DNA of 64,000 bases. Source: Paenibacillus glacialis. GTDB lineage: Bacteria > Bacillota > Bacilli > Paenibacillales > Paenibacillaceae. Under the pieces are notes generated by a model. That model searched no databases, had not been told where the DNA came from, and saw only the letters and a list, made by a program, of their open reading frames with translations. Shown here piece after piece: positions 53,101-61,622 of the stretch (positions are counted from its first letter, which is position 1; each line of letters begins with the position of its first letter). The stretch covers positions 124,001-188,000 of the forward strand of contig NZ_LVJH01000007.1 of assembly GCF_001637205.1 (NCBI RefSeq). Reading direction: 5' to 3'. The position numbers and the translations under genes are program-made.

Positions 53101-53406
53101 ATGGTATCATCATCTGTGGAGCTTATTGGCAGAAAAATAACTAAAAGTGTAGAATCGAAGCCGGGTGTATCCCTCCTTCAGCATGCTATTCAACATGGTG
53201 TTGATTGGCAACATCTGTGTACGCGTGGGACTTGTGCTCGCTGTCGTTGCATCATTGAAGAAGGTGCTGAACACTTGGAGGAGCCAACAAAGGCAGAACA
53301 TGCACGTCTTGACCCTGAAGAAATTGAAGAAGGTTACCGATTGGGTTGCCAAGCTATTGTTAAAAATTCAGGTCAGATTACAGCGAGAAATAAAACATAT
53401 TTCTGA
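53101..53406 (+). CDS. 2Fe-2S ferredoxin, first of two
   Basis: A 101-residue plant-type/[2Fe-2S] ferredoxin with ligands Cys40, Cys45 and Cys48 (CTRGTCARC, Cx4Cx2C) and a fourth Cys in RLGCQAIV. The partner and function are unknown. The start could be 53086 (TTG), 53098 (GTG) or 53101 (ATG); a GGTTGGTGA stretch lies upstream. A second ferredoxin with a different Cys spacing is encoded 0.9 kb downstream. Confidence 0.85.
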   Translation: MVSSSVELIGRKITKSVESKPGVSLLQHAIQHGVDWQHLCTRGTCARCRCIIEEGAEHLEEPTKAEHARLDPEEIEEGYRLGCQAIVKNSGQITARNKTYF

Positions 53407-53414
53407 AATTAAGT

Positions 53415-53582
53415 GTTCAAAAATTCAGATTTTCAGCACCGAGAAGATTGGATGAAGCAAGGGAATGAGGAGTGGAGCGTAGGCAGTACCTACGTGAGCA
53501 CCGGAAGGACCGGCTGAATTCAATATTCGATGTCGAATAAGCTTCTTGGTATACTTCGTGATCAAAAGATGATTTTTTGAAC
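53415..53582. ncRNA. Candidate structured RNA element of about 170 nt
   Basis: An outer helix pairs GTTCAAAAA (53415-53423) with TTTTTGAAC (53574-53582). A second helix pairs ACCGAGAAG (53438-53446) with CTTCTTGGT (53542-53550), with one G-T pair. Between them are GTAGG-CAGTA-CCTAC, CCGG-AAGGA-CCGG and ATTCGA-TG-TCGAAT hairpins, and an unpaired purine-rich segment (GCAAGGGAATGAGGAGTGG). The layered, closed architecture is unusual for a spacer. It could be an RNA gene, a cis-regulator of the next gene, or a dispersed repeat. No known class was recognised. Confidence 0.55.
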
Positions 53583-53628
53583 AACCTCTAAATAGAAGGT
53601 AGTATTCGAACAAGGGAAGTGACAAACA

Positions 53629-54246
53629 ATGCATCATCTCATAACCGAAATGCAGTACGCACTACAAATGGCTGCTAGATGCTTGAATTCAACTGGCCGA
53701 GTCTGGTTGGTCGGGGGGAGCTGCAGCTTGCTACTGCAGGGAGTGGAAGTCTTCAGTCCTCCACGGGATATTGATTTGTATGCTGATATGAATTCAGTGA
53801 AAACGCTACATACGAGGATGGAACAATGGTCCACAGATAAGCAAGTGTTAAATAAAAGTGGTCTGTATTCATCCATTCTTAGTCATTATCAATTAAATGA
53901 TACACAGATAGAGCTGGTTGGTGATTTCAGAGTCACTGCGAAAGGCTCCCAGTATACGGTTGAAGTGGAAGGCAGGCTTCATCCTTATGCTCCTGAGATC
54001 GAACTTGATGGTATCCCAATGAAGCTGATGCCTCTTAGTCACGAGCTATTATTTAATTTGCTAAGAGAACGCGCAGATAGATATGAAGCAATAGCTACAG
54101 TCATGAGACAGAAACCTGAACATCATGTACCTCTACTGGTACAATTATTAGACAATAATAGGTTGGAAGACAACCATATACGGCATATCGCCGAACTGTT
54201 GGAGCTTCCAAGTATACTCCAATATAATGCTTATGATCGTAATTGA
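53629..54246 (+). CDS. Nucleotidyltransferase-fold protein of unknown function
   Basis: A 205-residue protein. VWLVGGSCSLLLQG followed by SPPRDIDLYAD gives the GG[S]...DxD pattern of the nucleotidyltransferase superfamily (DNA polymerase beta-like, as in AbiEii/MNT or tRNA-modifying enzymes). No antitoxin partner is adjacent, and the flanking genes are ferredoxins, so a toxin-antitoxin role is not supported. AGGGAAGTGAC precedes the ATG. The substrate is unknown. Confidence 0.65.
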   Translation: MHHLITEMQYALQMAARCLNSTGRVWLVGGSCSLLLQGVEVFSPPRDIDLYADMNSVKTLHTRMEQWSTDKQVLNKSGLYSSILSHYQLNDTQIELVGDFRVTAKGSQYTVEVEGRLHPYAPEIELDGIPMKLMPLSHELLFNLLRERADRYEAIATVMRQKPEHHVPLLVQLLDNNRLEDNHIRHIAELLELPSILQYNAYDRN

Positions 54247-54264
54247 GCATAGGAGGTGACCGCT

Positions 54265-54624
54265 GTGGATCATACCATAACGTTTAAACCAGCAGGCAAA
54301 CATATTAAAGTTAGACAGGGTACAAGTGTACTGAATGCTGCTCGTAATTGTGGAGTATATATTCCAACGCGATGTGGAGGTAAAGCAGGATGTTTGATGT
54401 GTAAGGTAGAAGTTAGTGGATCAGATTCACATGCTCTATCTCCGATTCATGATGTCGAGAAACGTAAGTTAGGGTCTTTGGTGAATGAAGGAATTCGTCT
54501 ATCTTGTCAAGCTTTGATACAGAGTGATGTAGCGGTGAATATTCCTGAAGATCGTCTGAAGGCTGCTATCCGTAAACAACTTGAAGCTGCACGAAATAGA
54601 GACTTCGATGATGAGCTGTGGTAA
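54265..54624 (+). CDS. 2Fe-2S ferredoxin, second of two
   Basis: A 119-residue [2Fe-2S] ferredoxin with Cys37, Cys43 and Cys46 (CGGKAGCLMC, Cx5Cx2C) and a fourth Cys in RLSCQALI. GTG at 54265 follows AGGAGGTGACCGCT; GTG at 54256 overlaps the site. It has a helical, basic C-terminal extension (KAAIRKQLEAARNRDF). Partners are unknown. It starts 18 bases after the nucleotidyltransferase-like gene, suggesting one transcript. Confidence 0.87.
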   Translation: MDHTITFKPAGKHIKVRQGTSVLNAARNCGVYIPTRCGGKAGCLMCKVEVSGSDSHALSPIHDVEKRKLGSLVNEGIRLSCQALIQSDVAVNIPEDRLKAAIRKQLEAARNRDFDDELW

Positions 54625-54679
54625 TAGCTGTATAAATCTAATGTGTTCGTTATAACCTCTCAAAGGATGATGTGGCTTG

Positions 54680-55399
54680 ATGAAGTTCAAAATAGTATCT
54701 TTATTAATGATGGTCACGCTACTCATGTTAGCAACAACAGGTTGTTTATATCCTGATGAGAACAACCCCACGAAAGTCTCATATCGAGAAAGTGTCAATC
54801 GGATTCAAATGGCCATGGAAGATTTTCAGAAAGAAAATGCTGTGTTGCCTATGATAAATGCTGGTCAAGATACCCCACGCTATGAGAAATTCAGAGTGGA
54901 CTTAGTGAAATTGAAGAATATGGGCTTTATTGATGAAATTCCGAATACTGCATTTGAAATGGGCGGTAGCGGGTATTTCCTTATTCAAAATGAAGAGACT
55001 GATCCGACCATTAAAGTGATGGATCTGGTAACCGTTCAGAAGGTGAATGATGTTCAACTTGCTGTGGATAAGTATAAGCGAGGACATGCCAATCAACTAC
55101 CTAAAGCGAAAGAAATATACCCTAATATTTATAGTGTAGATCTTTCAAAGGTTGGTGTTCCTTCGATAACGCTTAGTAGTGTATATTCAGGCGAGGACAT
55201 GGCTTTTGTGATGGATAGTGGTGGACAGGTCTATGTTGATTATGCGTATGATATCATGCAGGCAATTGATAAAAGTGAACAGAAGCCGCTGGCGGATGAG
55301 GATTTAAGAGGATACCTTGTGAACAATTCGTACTATGTACCAGCCAAATCTTTACCCTATACATGGAATAATGGAGCGCCTGTGGCGGTTCTACCATAG
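54680..55399 (+). CDS. Lipoprotein, YphF-like
   Basis: A 239-residue putative lipoprotein with the lipobox LATTGC (Cys22). The mature part shows no enzyme motif; it begins YPDENNPTKVSYRESVNRIQ. Location before spoIVA matches B. subtilis yphF, which encodes a lipoprotein of unknown role. ATG 54680 and TTG 54677 are both possible; AAGGATG lies upstream. A strong terminator follows. Confidence 0.75.
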   Translation: MKFKIVSLLMMVTLLMLATTGCLYPDENNPTKVSYRESVNRIQMAMEDFQKENAVLPMINAGQDTPRYEKFRVDLVKLKNMGFIDEIPNTAFEMGGSGYFLIQNEETDPTIKVMDLVTVQKVNDVQLAVDKYKRGHANQLPKAKEIYPNIYSVDLSKVGVPSITLSSVYSGEDMAFVMDSGGQVYVDYAYDIMQAIDKSEQKPLADEDLRGYLVNNSYYVPAKSLPYTWNNGAPVAVLP

Positions 55400-55417
55400 A
55401 GAGAAACGTTAAAGTTC

Positions 55418-55450
55418 AGACCCGACCCGTTATTTGGTTGGGTCTTTTTT
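55418..55450 (+). terminator. Terminator after the yphF-like gene
   Basis: AGACCCGACC pairs with GGTTGGGTCT around an 8-base loop and is followed by seven T. Confidence 0.92.
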
Positions 55451-55558
55451 TGTGTGCGTGTCATGAAGTTCGGTCATAACTTGAACATTCGTCGCATATA
55501 ACTGATTGGGATGAAGAAGTGAGTGTAAATATTGTTGTCCATGTTTATAAAATACCCG

Positions 55559-55587
55559 TCATATTGTTTTGTTAAGGTACATAATAT
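55559..55587 (+). promoter_or_regulatory. Sigma-E promoter of spoIVA
   Basis: TCATATT at 55559-55565 is a full match to the sigma-E -35 (KMATATW). After 14 bases, CATAATAT matches 6/8 of the -10. spoIVA is sigma-E dependent in B. subtilis. It implies a leader of about 190 nt. Confidence 0.62.
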
Positions 55588-55689
55588 GATACTAGTCCAA
55601 ATGCCCGAACGAGTAACGTCGCTTTGCCGTTCTGACCTAATTCTTAAACGACCGGCGGCGGACTACTAACGACATGGAAAGGCTGCTCA

Positions 55690-55752
55690 TCCGTTGCAAT
55701 GGTTGAGGCCTCAGATGGAACACGAAGCGGATGCTCTTAAAAGCATTTTTCC
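55690..55752 (+). promoter_or_regulatory. Possible attenuator in the spoIVA leader
   Basis: ATGCT-CTTAA-AGCAT (about 55732-55748) is followed by five T, like a small terminator. CATCCG (about 55690) could instead pair with CGGATG (55728-55733), which shares bases with that stem. The two folds are mutually exclusive. No start codon with a ribosome site for a leader peptide was seen. Confidence 0.3.
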
Positions 55753-55781
55753 TTCGGAGTATTATGAGGAGGGGATCTCTC

Positions 55782-57260
55782 TTGGAAAAGGTAGATATTT
55801 TTAAGGATATTGCCGAGCGAACAGGTGGTGATATATACCTGGGTGTCGTCGGTGCGGTTCGCACAGGAAAATCAACATTCATCAAACGATTTATGGAAAC
55901 TATTGTACTTCCGAACATCTCTAGTGAAGCGGATCGAATTCGAGCAGTAGACGAACTTCCACAGAGTGCTGCTGGAAAAACAATCATGACAACAGAACCC
56001 AAGTTTGTCCCAAACAATGCGGTACAAATTAATGTAGCTGAGGGTTTGGAAGTGAATGTTCGTCTTGTAGATTGTGTGGGATATGCTGTTGAGGGTGCCA
56101 AAGGCTATGAAGATGAGAATGGTCCACGTATGATCTCCACGCCTTGGTTCGAAGAACCGATTCCTTTCCAGGAAGCGGCTGAGATCGGAACAAGAAAGGT
56201 TATTCAGGAGCATTCAACATTGGGTGTAGTCGTGACAACCGACGGATCTATCTCAGAAATTGCCAGAAGTTCTTATGTAGAAGCAGAGGAAAGAGTCATA
56301 GCAGAACTGAAAGAAGTGGGCAAACCATTTGTCCTCGTCATTAACTCGACACGTCCTCGTAGCGAAGAAGTACTTCAATTACGAAGTGAACTCGCTGCGA
56401 AATATGACATTCCAGTTATGTCTTTGAGTGCTGCTACGATGACTGAAGATGATGTTACAGGTGTGTTACGAGAAGTTCTTTATGAATTTCCAGTACATGA
56501 AGTGAATGTGAACCTTCCAAGCTGGGTTATGGTGTTGAATGAGAAGCATTGGTTACGTACGAATTACGAGAACTCAGTGCGCGATACAGTGAAGGATATA
56601 CGTCGATTACGCGATGTGGATCGCGTGGTATCCCAGTTTATGGATTATGAATTCATTGATAGGGCCGCCCTCAGCGGGATGAATATGGGTCAGGGTGTTG
56701 CTGAAATTGACTTATTCGCGCCAGATGAGATGTATGATCAGATTCTGATGGAAGTTGTAGGTGTGGAGATCCGCGGTAAAGATCATTTACTACAATTGAT
56801 GCAGGATTTCTCTCATGCAAAACGTGAGTATGATCGATTTGCTGAAGCATTGGAAATGGTTAAGACGACAGGGTACGGAATTGCTGCGCCTTCACTCGCT
56901 GAAATGACACTTGATGAACCAGAATTGATCCGTCAAGGATCTAGATTTGGTGTTCGATTGAAAGCGACAGCACCTTCGATCCATATGATACGTGTAGATG
57001 TAGAATCTGAGTTCTCACCAATCATTGGAACGGAGAAACAAAGTGAAGAACTTGTTCGCTACCTCATCCAAGACTTCGAGAATGATCCGATAAAGATTTG
57101 GGATTCAGATATCTTTGGTCGCTCGCTCCATTCCATTGTGCGTGAGGGCATTCAAGGGAAAATTGCAATGATGCCAGACAACGCACGATATAAGCTTCAA
57201 GAAACGTTAGGCAGGATTATTAATGAAGGATCTGGTGGGCTCATTGCCATCATTCTCTAA
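55782..57260 (+). CDS. spoIVA: Stage IV sporulation protein A (coat morphogenetic ATPase)
   Basis: SpoIVA polymerises on the forespore surface as the base of the coat. The protein has 492 residues: Walker A GAVRTGKST (about 25), sensor threonines around MTTEP, then a Walker-B-like VRLVDCVGYAVEGAKGYEDE, and the C-terminal domain ending EGSGGLIAIIL needed for assembly. The TTG at 55782 follows GAGGAGGGG and gives MEKVDIFKDIAERTGG. It is transcribed from a sigma-E-like promoter and ends in a strong terminator. Confidence 0.97.
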   Translation: MEKVDIFKDIAERTGGDIYLGVVGAVRTGKSTFIKRFMETIVLPNISSEADRIRAVDELPQSAAGKTIMTTEPKFVPNNAVQINVAEGLEVNVRLVDCVGYAVEGAKGYEDENGPRMISTPWFEEPIPFQEAAEIGTRKVIQEHSTLGVVVTTDGSISEIARSSYVEAEERVIAELKEVGKPFVLVINSTRPRSEEVLQLRSELAAKYDIPVMSLSAATMTEDDVTGVLREVLYEFPVHEVNVNLPSWVMVLNEKHWLRTNYENSVRDTVKDIRRLRDVDRVVSQFMDYEFIDRAALSGMNMGQGVAEIDLFAPDEMYDQILMEVVGVEIRGKDHLLQLMQDFSHAKREYDRFAEALEMVKTTGYGIAAPSLAEMTLDEPELIRQGSRFGVRLKATAPSIHMIRVDVESEFSPIIGTEKQSEELVRYLIQDFENDPIKIWDSDIFGRSLHSIVREGIQGKIAMMPDNARYKLQETLGRIINEGSGGLIAIIL

Positions 57261-57282
57261 CTAATATATTCATCCTTTTGTG

Positions 57283-57327
57283 GAAAAACCGTAAGCAGGG
57301 ATCACTCCCTGTTTATGGTTTTTTTTG
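57283..57327 (+). terminator. Terminator after spoIVA
   Basis: AAAAACCGTAAGCAGGG pairs with CCCTGTTTATGGTTTTT around ATCACT. Confidence 0.92.
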
Positions 57328-57389
57328 TATTGATTAACTTATAAAAATTCATATTTGTGTATATTATTAAATTATTTTTATAAAACCGA

Positions 57390-57418
57390 TTTACATACTC
57401 GGAATTAATGTTTATATT
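57390..57418 (+). promoter_or_regulatory. Probable promoter of the ABC importer
   Basis: TTTACA (57390-57395), a 17-base spacer, and TATATT (57413-57418), within a very AT-rich stretch (about 57330-57445). Confidence 0.5.
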
Positions 57419-57471
57419 AGATAAATAATCTATATTAAATATCACAAAAGACTCGAAGGGGGAAATAAATC

Positions 57472-58542
57472 ATGGTTTTCAAATGGAGAAAAAAACAATT
57501 AGTACTGATTACACTACTCATCGCATTCGCAATGCTTACTAGTGCATGTGGATCAAATTCAGCAAGTTCAGGGGACACAACAGGTGCTCCCTTAGATAAG
57601 CCTTTGAATGGAAAAAGAATTGCACTCATCATGGAATTTAATACAGGGACTTTTTCTCAACAATATGTACAGGGTGTAACTGAAGAGGTTGAAAAGTTTG
57701 GAGGACAGTTGACCAAATTTGTAGCGAATAATGATAAATCTAGAATGGCTTCTCTCCTAGAATCAGCTGTCACTCAAAAATTTGATGCGATCTTAACAGA
57801 TCATGGAGACGCAGATATTCTCCAAGCTGGAATTAAGAAAGCATTAGCACAAAATATACCCGTTGTTGTATTTGACGCTGATGTTAAGGAGGCTGGCGTA
57901 ACGGTACTTTCTCAGGACGATCAACAAATGGCAAAGCTTACATTAGATCAATTGAAGAAGGATATTGGAGGGAAAGGAAACATCGTTAAAGTATGGGTTG
58001 CTGGGTTTGCACCTATGGAACGCCGTCAAATCTCTTATGCCAAGTTCATCAGTGAGAATCCGGATATTAAGGAAATTGCAGCTTTTGGTAATGCACAGAA
58101 CCCGGCTCTGGATACACAGACTCAGATGGAAGCGATCTTGAAGCAATATCCAAAAGGTGAGATATCTGCAGTATGGACAGCTTGGGATGAATTTGCTAAA
58201 GGCGCATCACGTGCGATTCAACAAGCAGGTCGTACTGAGATCAAAGTATATGGGATAGATATGAGCGATGAAGATTTACAAATGATACAAGATCCTAATA
58301 ATCCTTGGATTGCATCTGCTGCTGTAGATCCGAAAGATATTGGACGAATCCAAGTTAGATATGCTTATCAAAAATTACATGGTGACAAGACGGAGGATGA
58401 TGTTATTTTGAGTCCGGTCTATGTATCGAGAGAACATTTGCCAACAGAGCAAATTTCAACAACGGAACTCTCCAAGTATGTTAAGGAATGGGGAGGTAGT
58501 AAACAAGGTCTTCAAGATTGGATGAATGAGTATAGAAAATAA
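57472..58542 (+). CDS. Sugar-type ABC transporter substrate-binding lipoprotein
   Basis: A periplasmic-binding-protein type I lipoprotein of 356 residues (LTSAC, Cys26) of the RbsB/Peripla_BP_4 group: GKRIALIMEFNTGTFSQQYVQG at the domain start, then DAILTDHGD and VVVFDAD. The ligand cannot be told; ribose-type sugars, inositol or AI-2-like compounds are known for this family. AAGGGGG precedes the ATG. It is the first of three importer genes inserted between spoIVA and hup. Confidence 0.88.
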   Translation: MVFKWRKKQLVLITLLIAFAMLTSACGSNSASSGDTTGAPLDKPLNGKRIALIMEFNTGTFSQQYVQGVTEEVEKFGGQLTKFVANNDKSRMASLLESAVTQKFDAILTDHGDADILQAGIKKALAQNIPVVVFDADVKEAGVTVLSQDDQQMAKLTLDQLKKDIGGKGNIVKVWVAGFAPMERRQISYAKFISENPDIKEIAAFGNAQNPALDTQTQMEAILKQYPKGEISAVWTAWDEFAKGASRAIQQAGRTEIKVYGIDMSDEDLQMIQDPNNPWIASAAVDPKDIGRIQVRYAYQKLHGDKTEDDVILSPVYVSREHLPTEQISTTELSKYVKEWGGSKQGLQDWMNEYRK

Positions 58543-58568
58543 TAATGAATAGGGTGAGGGGTGACACC

Positions 58569-60092
58569 ATGACAGTATCACCATTTCTTCTTGAAATGAA
58601 GGGAATCAACAAGGATTTCGCTGGTGTACCTGCTTTGCAATCGGTTGACTTTACAGTAAGTGGTGGACAAATTCATGCGCTTCTCGGAGCGAATGGTGCA
58701 GGGAAAAGTACATTAATGAAAATACTATCTGGGGCGTATCGTCCTGATGGTGGAGCGATTGTAGGAAATGGTATTCCATATCATGGGTCCTCTCCAGCTG
58801 ATGCCAAGGCGAGTGGTATTCATTGCGTATATCAGGAAGTTGACGCAGCACTTGTGCCACAGTTAAGTGTTGCAGAGAATGTCATGTTAGATCGTCTAGC
58901 TTCGCCAGAATCGAAGGTATGGATCAGACCGAGTCAAATGGCCGCTATGTCAGAGCAAGTCCTTTTGCGGCTTGGTGTTGAAATCGACGTACAACAGAGA
59001 GTAAGTGATCTGAGTTTAGCAGAAAAGCAAATGGTTCTATTAGCTCGGATTTTGGCTCAAGATGCTAAATTGATCATATTTGACGAACCTACAGCACCGC
59101 TTAGTCAAAGCGAGAGTGAAACTTTCTTTCGAATCTTGCATGCTCTCAAAACGAGTGGAGTAGCATGTGTATTTATAACTCATCGATTGTCGGAAGTTCT
59201 ATCACATTGTGATCTTGTTACAGTGATGAGAGATGGTCGGAATGTGTACACAGGTTCAACAGCAGATACGGATACAAATTGTATTATTCAGCATATGCTA
59301 GGTAGAACATTTACAGAGGAATTCCCAAAAGTCGAAGTCCCTATTGGAGAAATCATGTTAGAAGCGACTGGCCTCCGAAGGGGGACAAAAGTCCGGTCCG
59401 TTGATGTACAAGTAAGGAGTGGAGAAATTGTTGTTGTCGTTGGGTTGGTAGGAGCGGGAAAGACAGAAACAGCTCGTATATTAACAGGTACTGATGATTT
59501 GGAAGCGGGCAGGATTCTTATGCATGGAAAACCATTATTTATGAAGGAACCTGCTGATGCGATCCAATCGGGCATCGTATCGATACCTGAGGAACGACGT
59601 AAAGAAGGTATATTTATACATGAATCCGTTGATCATAATCTTAGCTTGCCTATCCTAAGTAAGCTAAGTAATCTGGGTTTTATATCAAGAAAAAGAGAAC
59701 AAACCCTTGGGAGTCGTATCGTTGACAAGCTCGGGATTAAAACTTCTTCTGGTAAACAACTCGTACAAAATTTAAGTGGAGGAAATCAGCAGAAAATCGC
59801 AATTGGCAAGTGGCTAGAAAGTGATGCAAGATTATTTATATTTGATGAACCTACCAAAGGAGTAGACATCGGAGCAAAGAGTGATATATTTCGTATCATT
59901 GGAACTTTAGCCTCTCAAGGAAAAGGGATTCTCTATTTCACATGTGAATTAACAGAAGGAATAGGTATTGGTGACCGTATTGTCGTATTGTGTGGTGGAG
60001 AAATTACCAAAGAGTTCAAGCGTGGTGAAGCTACGCCTGAGCAGCTCTTATATTATGCCAGCGGGGGTCGGGAGGTAGAACATGAAAGATAA
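58569..60092 (+). CDS. Sugar ABC transporter ATP-binding protein (RbsA/MglA type)
   Basis: A tandem ATPase of 507 residues. The first half has GANGAGKST (Walker A), DLSLAEKQMV (signature) and LIIFDEPTAPLS (Walker B). The second half has a degenerate Walker A, GLVGAGKTE, LSGGNQQKIAIG and LFIFDEPTKGVDIGAKS. This fits class II sugar importers. ATG 58569 follows GAGGGGTGACACC; an ATG at 58545 has no such site. It overlaps the permease gene by 11 bases. Confidence 0.93.
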   Translation: MTVSPFLLEMKGINKDFAGVPALQSVDFTVSGGQIHALLGANGAGKSTLMKILSGAYRPDGGAIVGNGIPYHGSSPADAKASGIHCVYQEVDAALVPQLSVAENVMLDRLASPESKVWIRPSQMAAMSEQVLLRLGVEIDVQQRVSDLSLAEKQMVLLARILAQDAKLIIFDEPTAPLSQSESETFFRILHALKTSGVACVFITHRLSEVLSHCDLVTVMRDGRNVYTGSTADTDTNCIIQHMLGRTFTEEFPKVEVPIGEIMLEATGLRRGTKVRSVDVQVRSGEIVVVVGLVGAGKTETARILTGTDDLEAGRILMHGKPLFMKEPADAIQSGIVSIPEERRKEGIFIHESVDHNLSLPILSKLSNLGFISRKREQTLGSRIVDKLGIKTSSGKQLVQNLSGGNQQKIAIGKWLESDARLFIFDEPTKGVDIGAKSDIFRIIGTLASQGKGILYFTCELTEGIGIGDRIVVLCGGEITKEFKRGEATPEQLLYYASGGREVEHER

Positions 60093-61068
60093 ATTAATGA
60101 ACTTGACGTTCCGTTATGGTGCAGTTGTGGTAATTATAGGCGTAATCGCATTCTTTTCCTTCAAATTGCCCTATTTCCTTACGTATAGTAATTTTGCGGA
60201 TATTCTTGGTTCCATTACGATTGTAACTTTTGTGGCGATCGGTGTTACACTATCTCTTATTGTGGATGGTTTTGATCTATCTGTTGGATCGACAGTATCG
60301 ATTACAACGGTGGTAGCTGCCTCTCTAATGATCTGGTATGAGCAACCCGTAATTGTAGTTATAACTATTTCTTTATTGGTAGGAGTAATTATAGGCTTGC
60401 TAAATGCTCTTCTCATTGTTAAGCTAAGAATCCCTGATCTGCTAGCTACCTTGGCTGTTATGTACATTGTCAGTGGTTTACATAAAACCTACACTCAAGG
60501 TTACAACATTTATAATCATATGGAATTTCCAAATGGAACGAAAGCACCTGGTGAAATGGATTCTACTTTTCTATTTTTGGGTCAAGGAAAGTGGTTGGGC
60601 ATTCCCTTTTCGGCTATTTTGTTACTGATTGCGGTAATTCTTGTTCATGTGTTCTTAACCCGAACGAAGTATGGTCGACAAATGTATGTGACGGGTGGAA
60701 ATGCTGAAGCAGCACGATTATCAGGAATCAGAGTGAAGAAAGTTCGAACCTTGGCTTATGTGGCCTCTGGATTGTTTGCAGCTATTGGTGGCATTCTGTT
60801 CGCTTCACGCGTAGGATCTGGACAGATTGATGCGGGGTCACCTCTTTTAATGGAAGCTGTAGCCGCCGTATTTGTGGGTTTCTCTGTGTTAGGTGCTGGC
60901 AAACCTAATGTCATTGGGACATTCGTAGGATCAGTTTTGATAGGCGTACTTGTCAACGGTTTGACCATGATGAATTTGCAGTATTTTACACATGATATTG
61001 TTAAAGGAGTGGTTCTTGTGCTCGCATTGGCGGTCACATTTTACGTTTTAAACCGCTCAAAGACCTAA
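60082..61068 (+). CDS. Sugar ABC transporter permease (RbsC type)
   Basis: A polytopic permease of 328 residues with eight to ten helices; VDGFDLSVGSTVSITTVVAAS and GGNAEAARLSGIRVKKVRTLAYV (the EAA-like loop) are the family signatures. GGGAGGTAG precedes the ATG inside the ATPase gene. No catabolic enzyme is next to the operon, so the substrate remains unknown. Confidence 0.92.
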   Translation: MKDKLMNLTFRYGAVVVIIGVIAFFSFKLPYFLTYSNFADILGSITIVTFVAIGVTLSLIVDGFDLSVGSTVSITTVVAASLMIWYEQPVIVVITISLLVGVIIGLLNALLIVKLRIPDLLATLAVMYIVSGLHKTYTQGYNIYNHMEFPNGTKAPGEMDSTFLFLGQGKWLGIPFSAILLLIAVILVHVFLTRTKYGRQMYVTGGNAEAARLSGIRVKKVRTLAYVASGLFAAIGGILFASRVGSGQIDAGSPLLMEAVAAVFVGFSVLGAGKPNVIGTFVGSVLIGVLVNGLTMMNLQYFTHDIVKGVVLVLALAVTFYVLNRSKT

Positions 61069-61176
61069 AACGCTTGATATTATAGGTACACTGTATTACT
61101 ATAAATTTGTTCCGCGCTCACTGTTCTACGTTAAAATGGGCGATTATGTCTGTAAAAAGCTATTTTAAAGTATATT

Positions 61177-61206
61177 TTGCGACAAAACGGAAACAAAGAA
61201 TAACAT
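61177..61206 (+). promoter_or_regulatory. Possible promoter of hup
   Basis: TTGCGA (61177-61182), 18 bases and TAACAT (61201-61206). A CTCATT-TCTG-AATGAG hairpin lies just upstream of the hup ribosome site (61212-61227). Confidence 0.3.
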
Positions 61207-61240
61207 TCGATCTCATTTCTGAATGAGGAGGTGAAATGAT

Positions 61241-61513
61241 ATGAATAAATCGGAACTGATTTCCCAAGTAGCTGAAACATCGGAATTGTCCAAGAAGGAC
61301 GCTACAAAAGCAGTTGATGCTGTATTTGAAGCAATTGCTGGGGCACTACAAAATGGTGATAAAGTGCAATTAGTAGGATTTGGTAACTTTGAAGTTCGTG
61401 AACGTTCTGCTCGTAAAGGACGTAATCCACAAACAGGTGAAGAAATCGAAATCGCTGCTAGCAAAATTCCTGCGTTCAAACCAGGAAAAGCGCTTAAAGA
61501 CGGAATTAAATAA
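61241..61513 (+). CDS. hup: DNA-binding protein HU
   Basis: A 90-residue nucleoid protein: [20 protein letters not shown] at the N-terminus, [21 protein letters not shown] at the beta-arm (with RNPQTG at the tip) and the [14 protein letters not shown] tail. It corresponds to B. subtilis hbs/hupA, which also lies between spoIVA and the mtr genes. A strong AGGAGGTGA precedes the ATG. Confidence 0.97.
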   Translation: MNKSELISQVAETSELSKKDATKAVDAVFEAIAGALQNGDKVQLVGFGNFEVRERSARKGRNPQTGEEIEIAASKIPAFKPGKALKDGIK

Positions 61514-61549
61514 GATGTCTACAAAATCCATAGAACAAGTATCATTTTC

Positions 61550-61590
61550 AAAAAAGAGGTCCGTGACGTTTGTTCACGGTCTTTTCTTTT
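61550..61590 (+). terminator. Terminator after hup
   Basis: AAAAGAGGTCCGTGA pairs with TTCACGGTCTTTT around CGTTTG, with T-rich sequence following. Confidence 0.85.
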
Positions 61591-61622
61591 CTATAATTTC
61601 TTAGATGGGAGGGATACAACTG

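Noticed and set aside
53165-53455. Alternative-frame reading across the first ferredoxin into the structured element
   Set aside because: It overlaps a clear 2Fe-2S ferredoxin in another frame and has no ribosome site or domain.
53629-54246. AbiEii-type toxin of a toxin-antitoxin pair
   Set aside because: The nucleotidyltransferase motif is there, but no antitoxin-like gene is adjacent, and the neighbours are ferredoxins.
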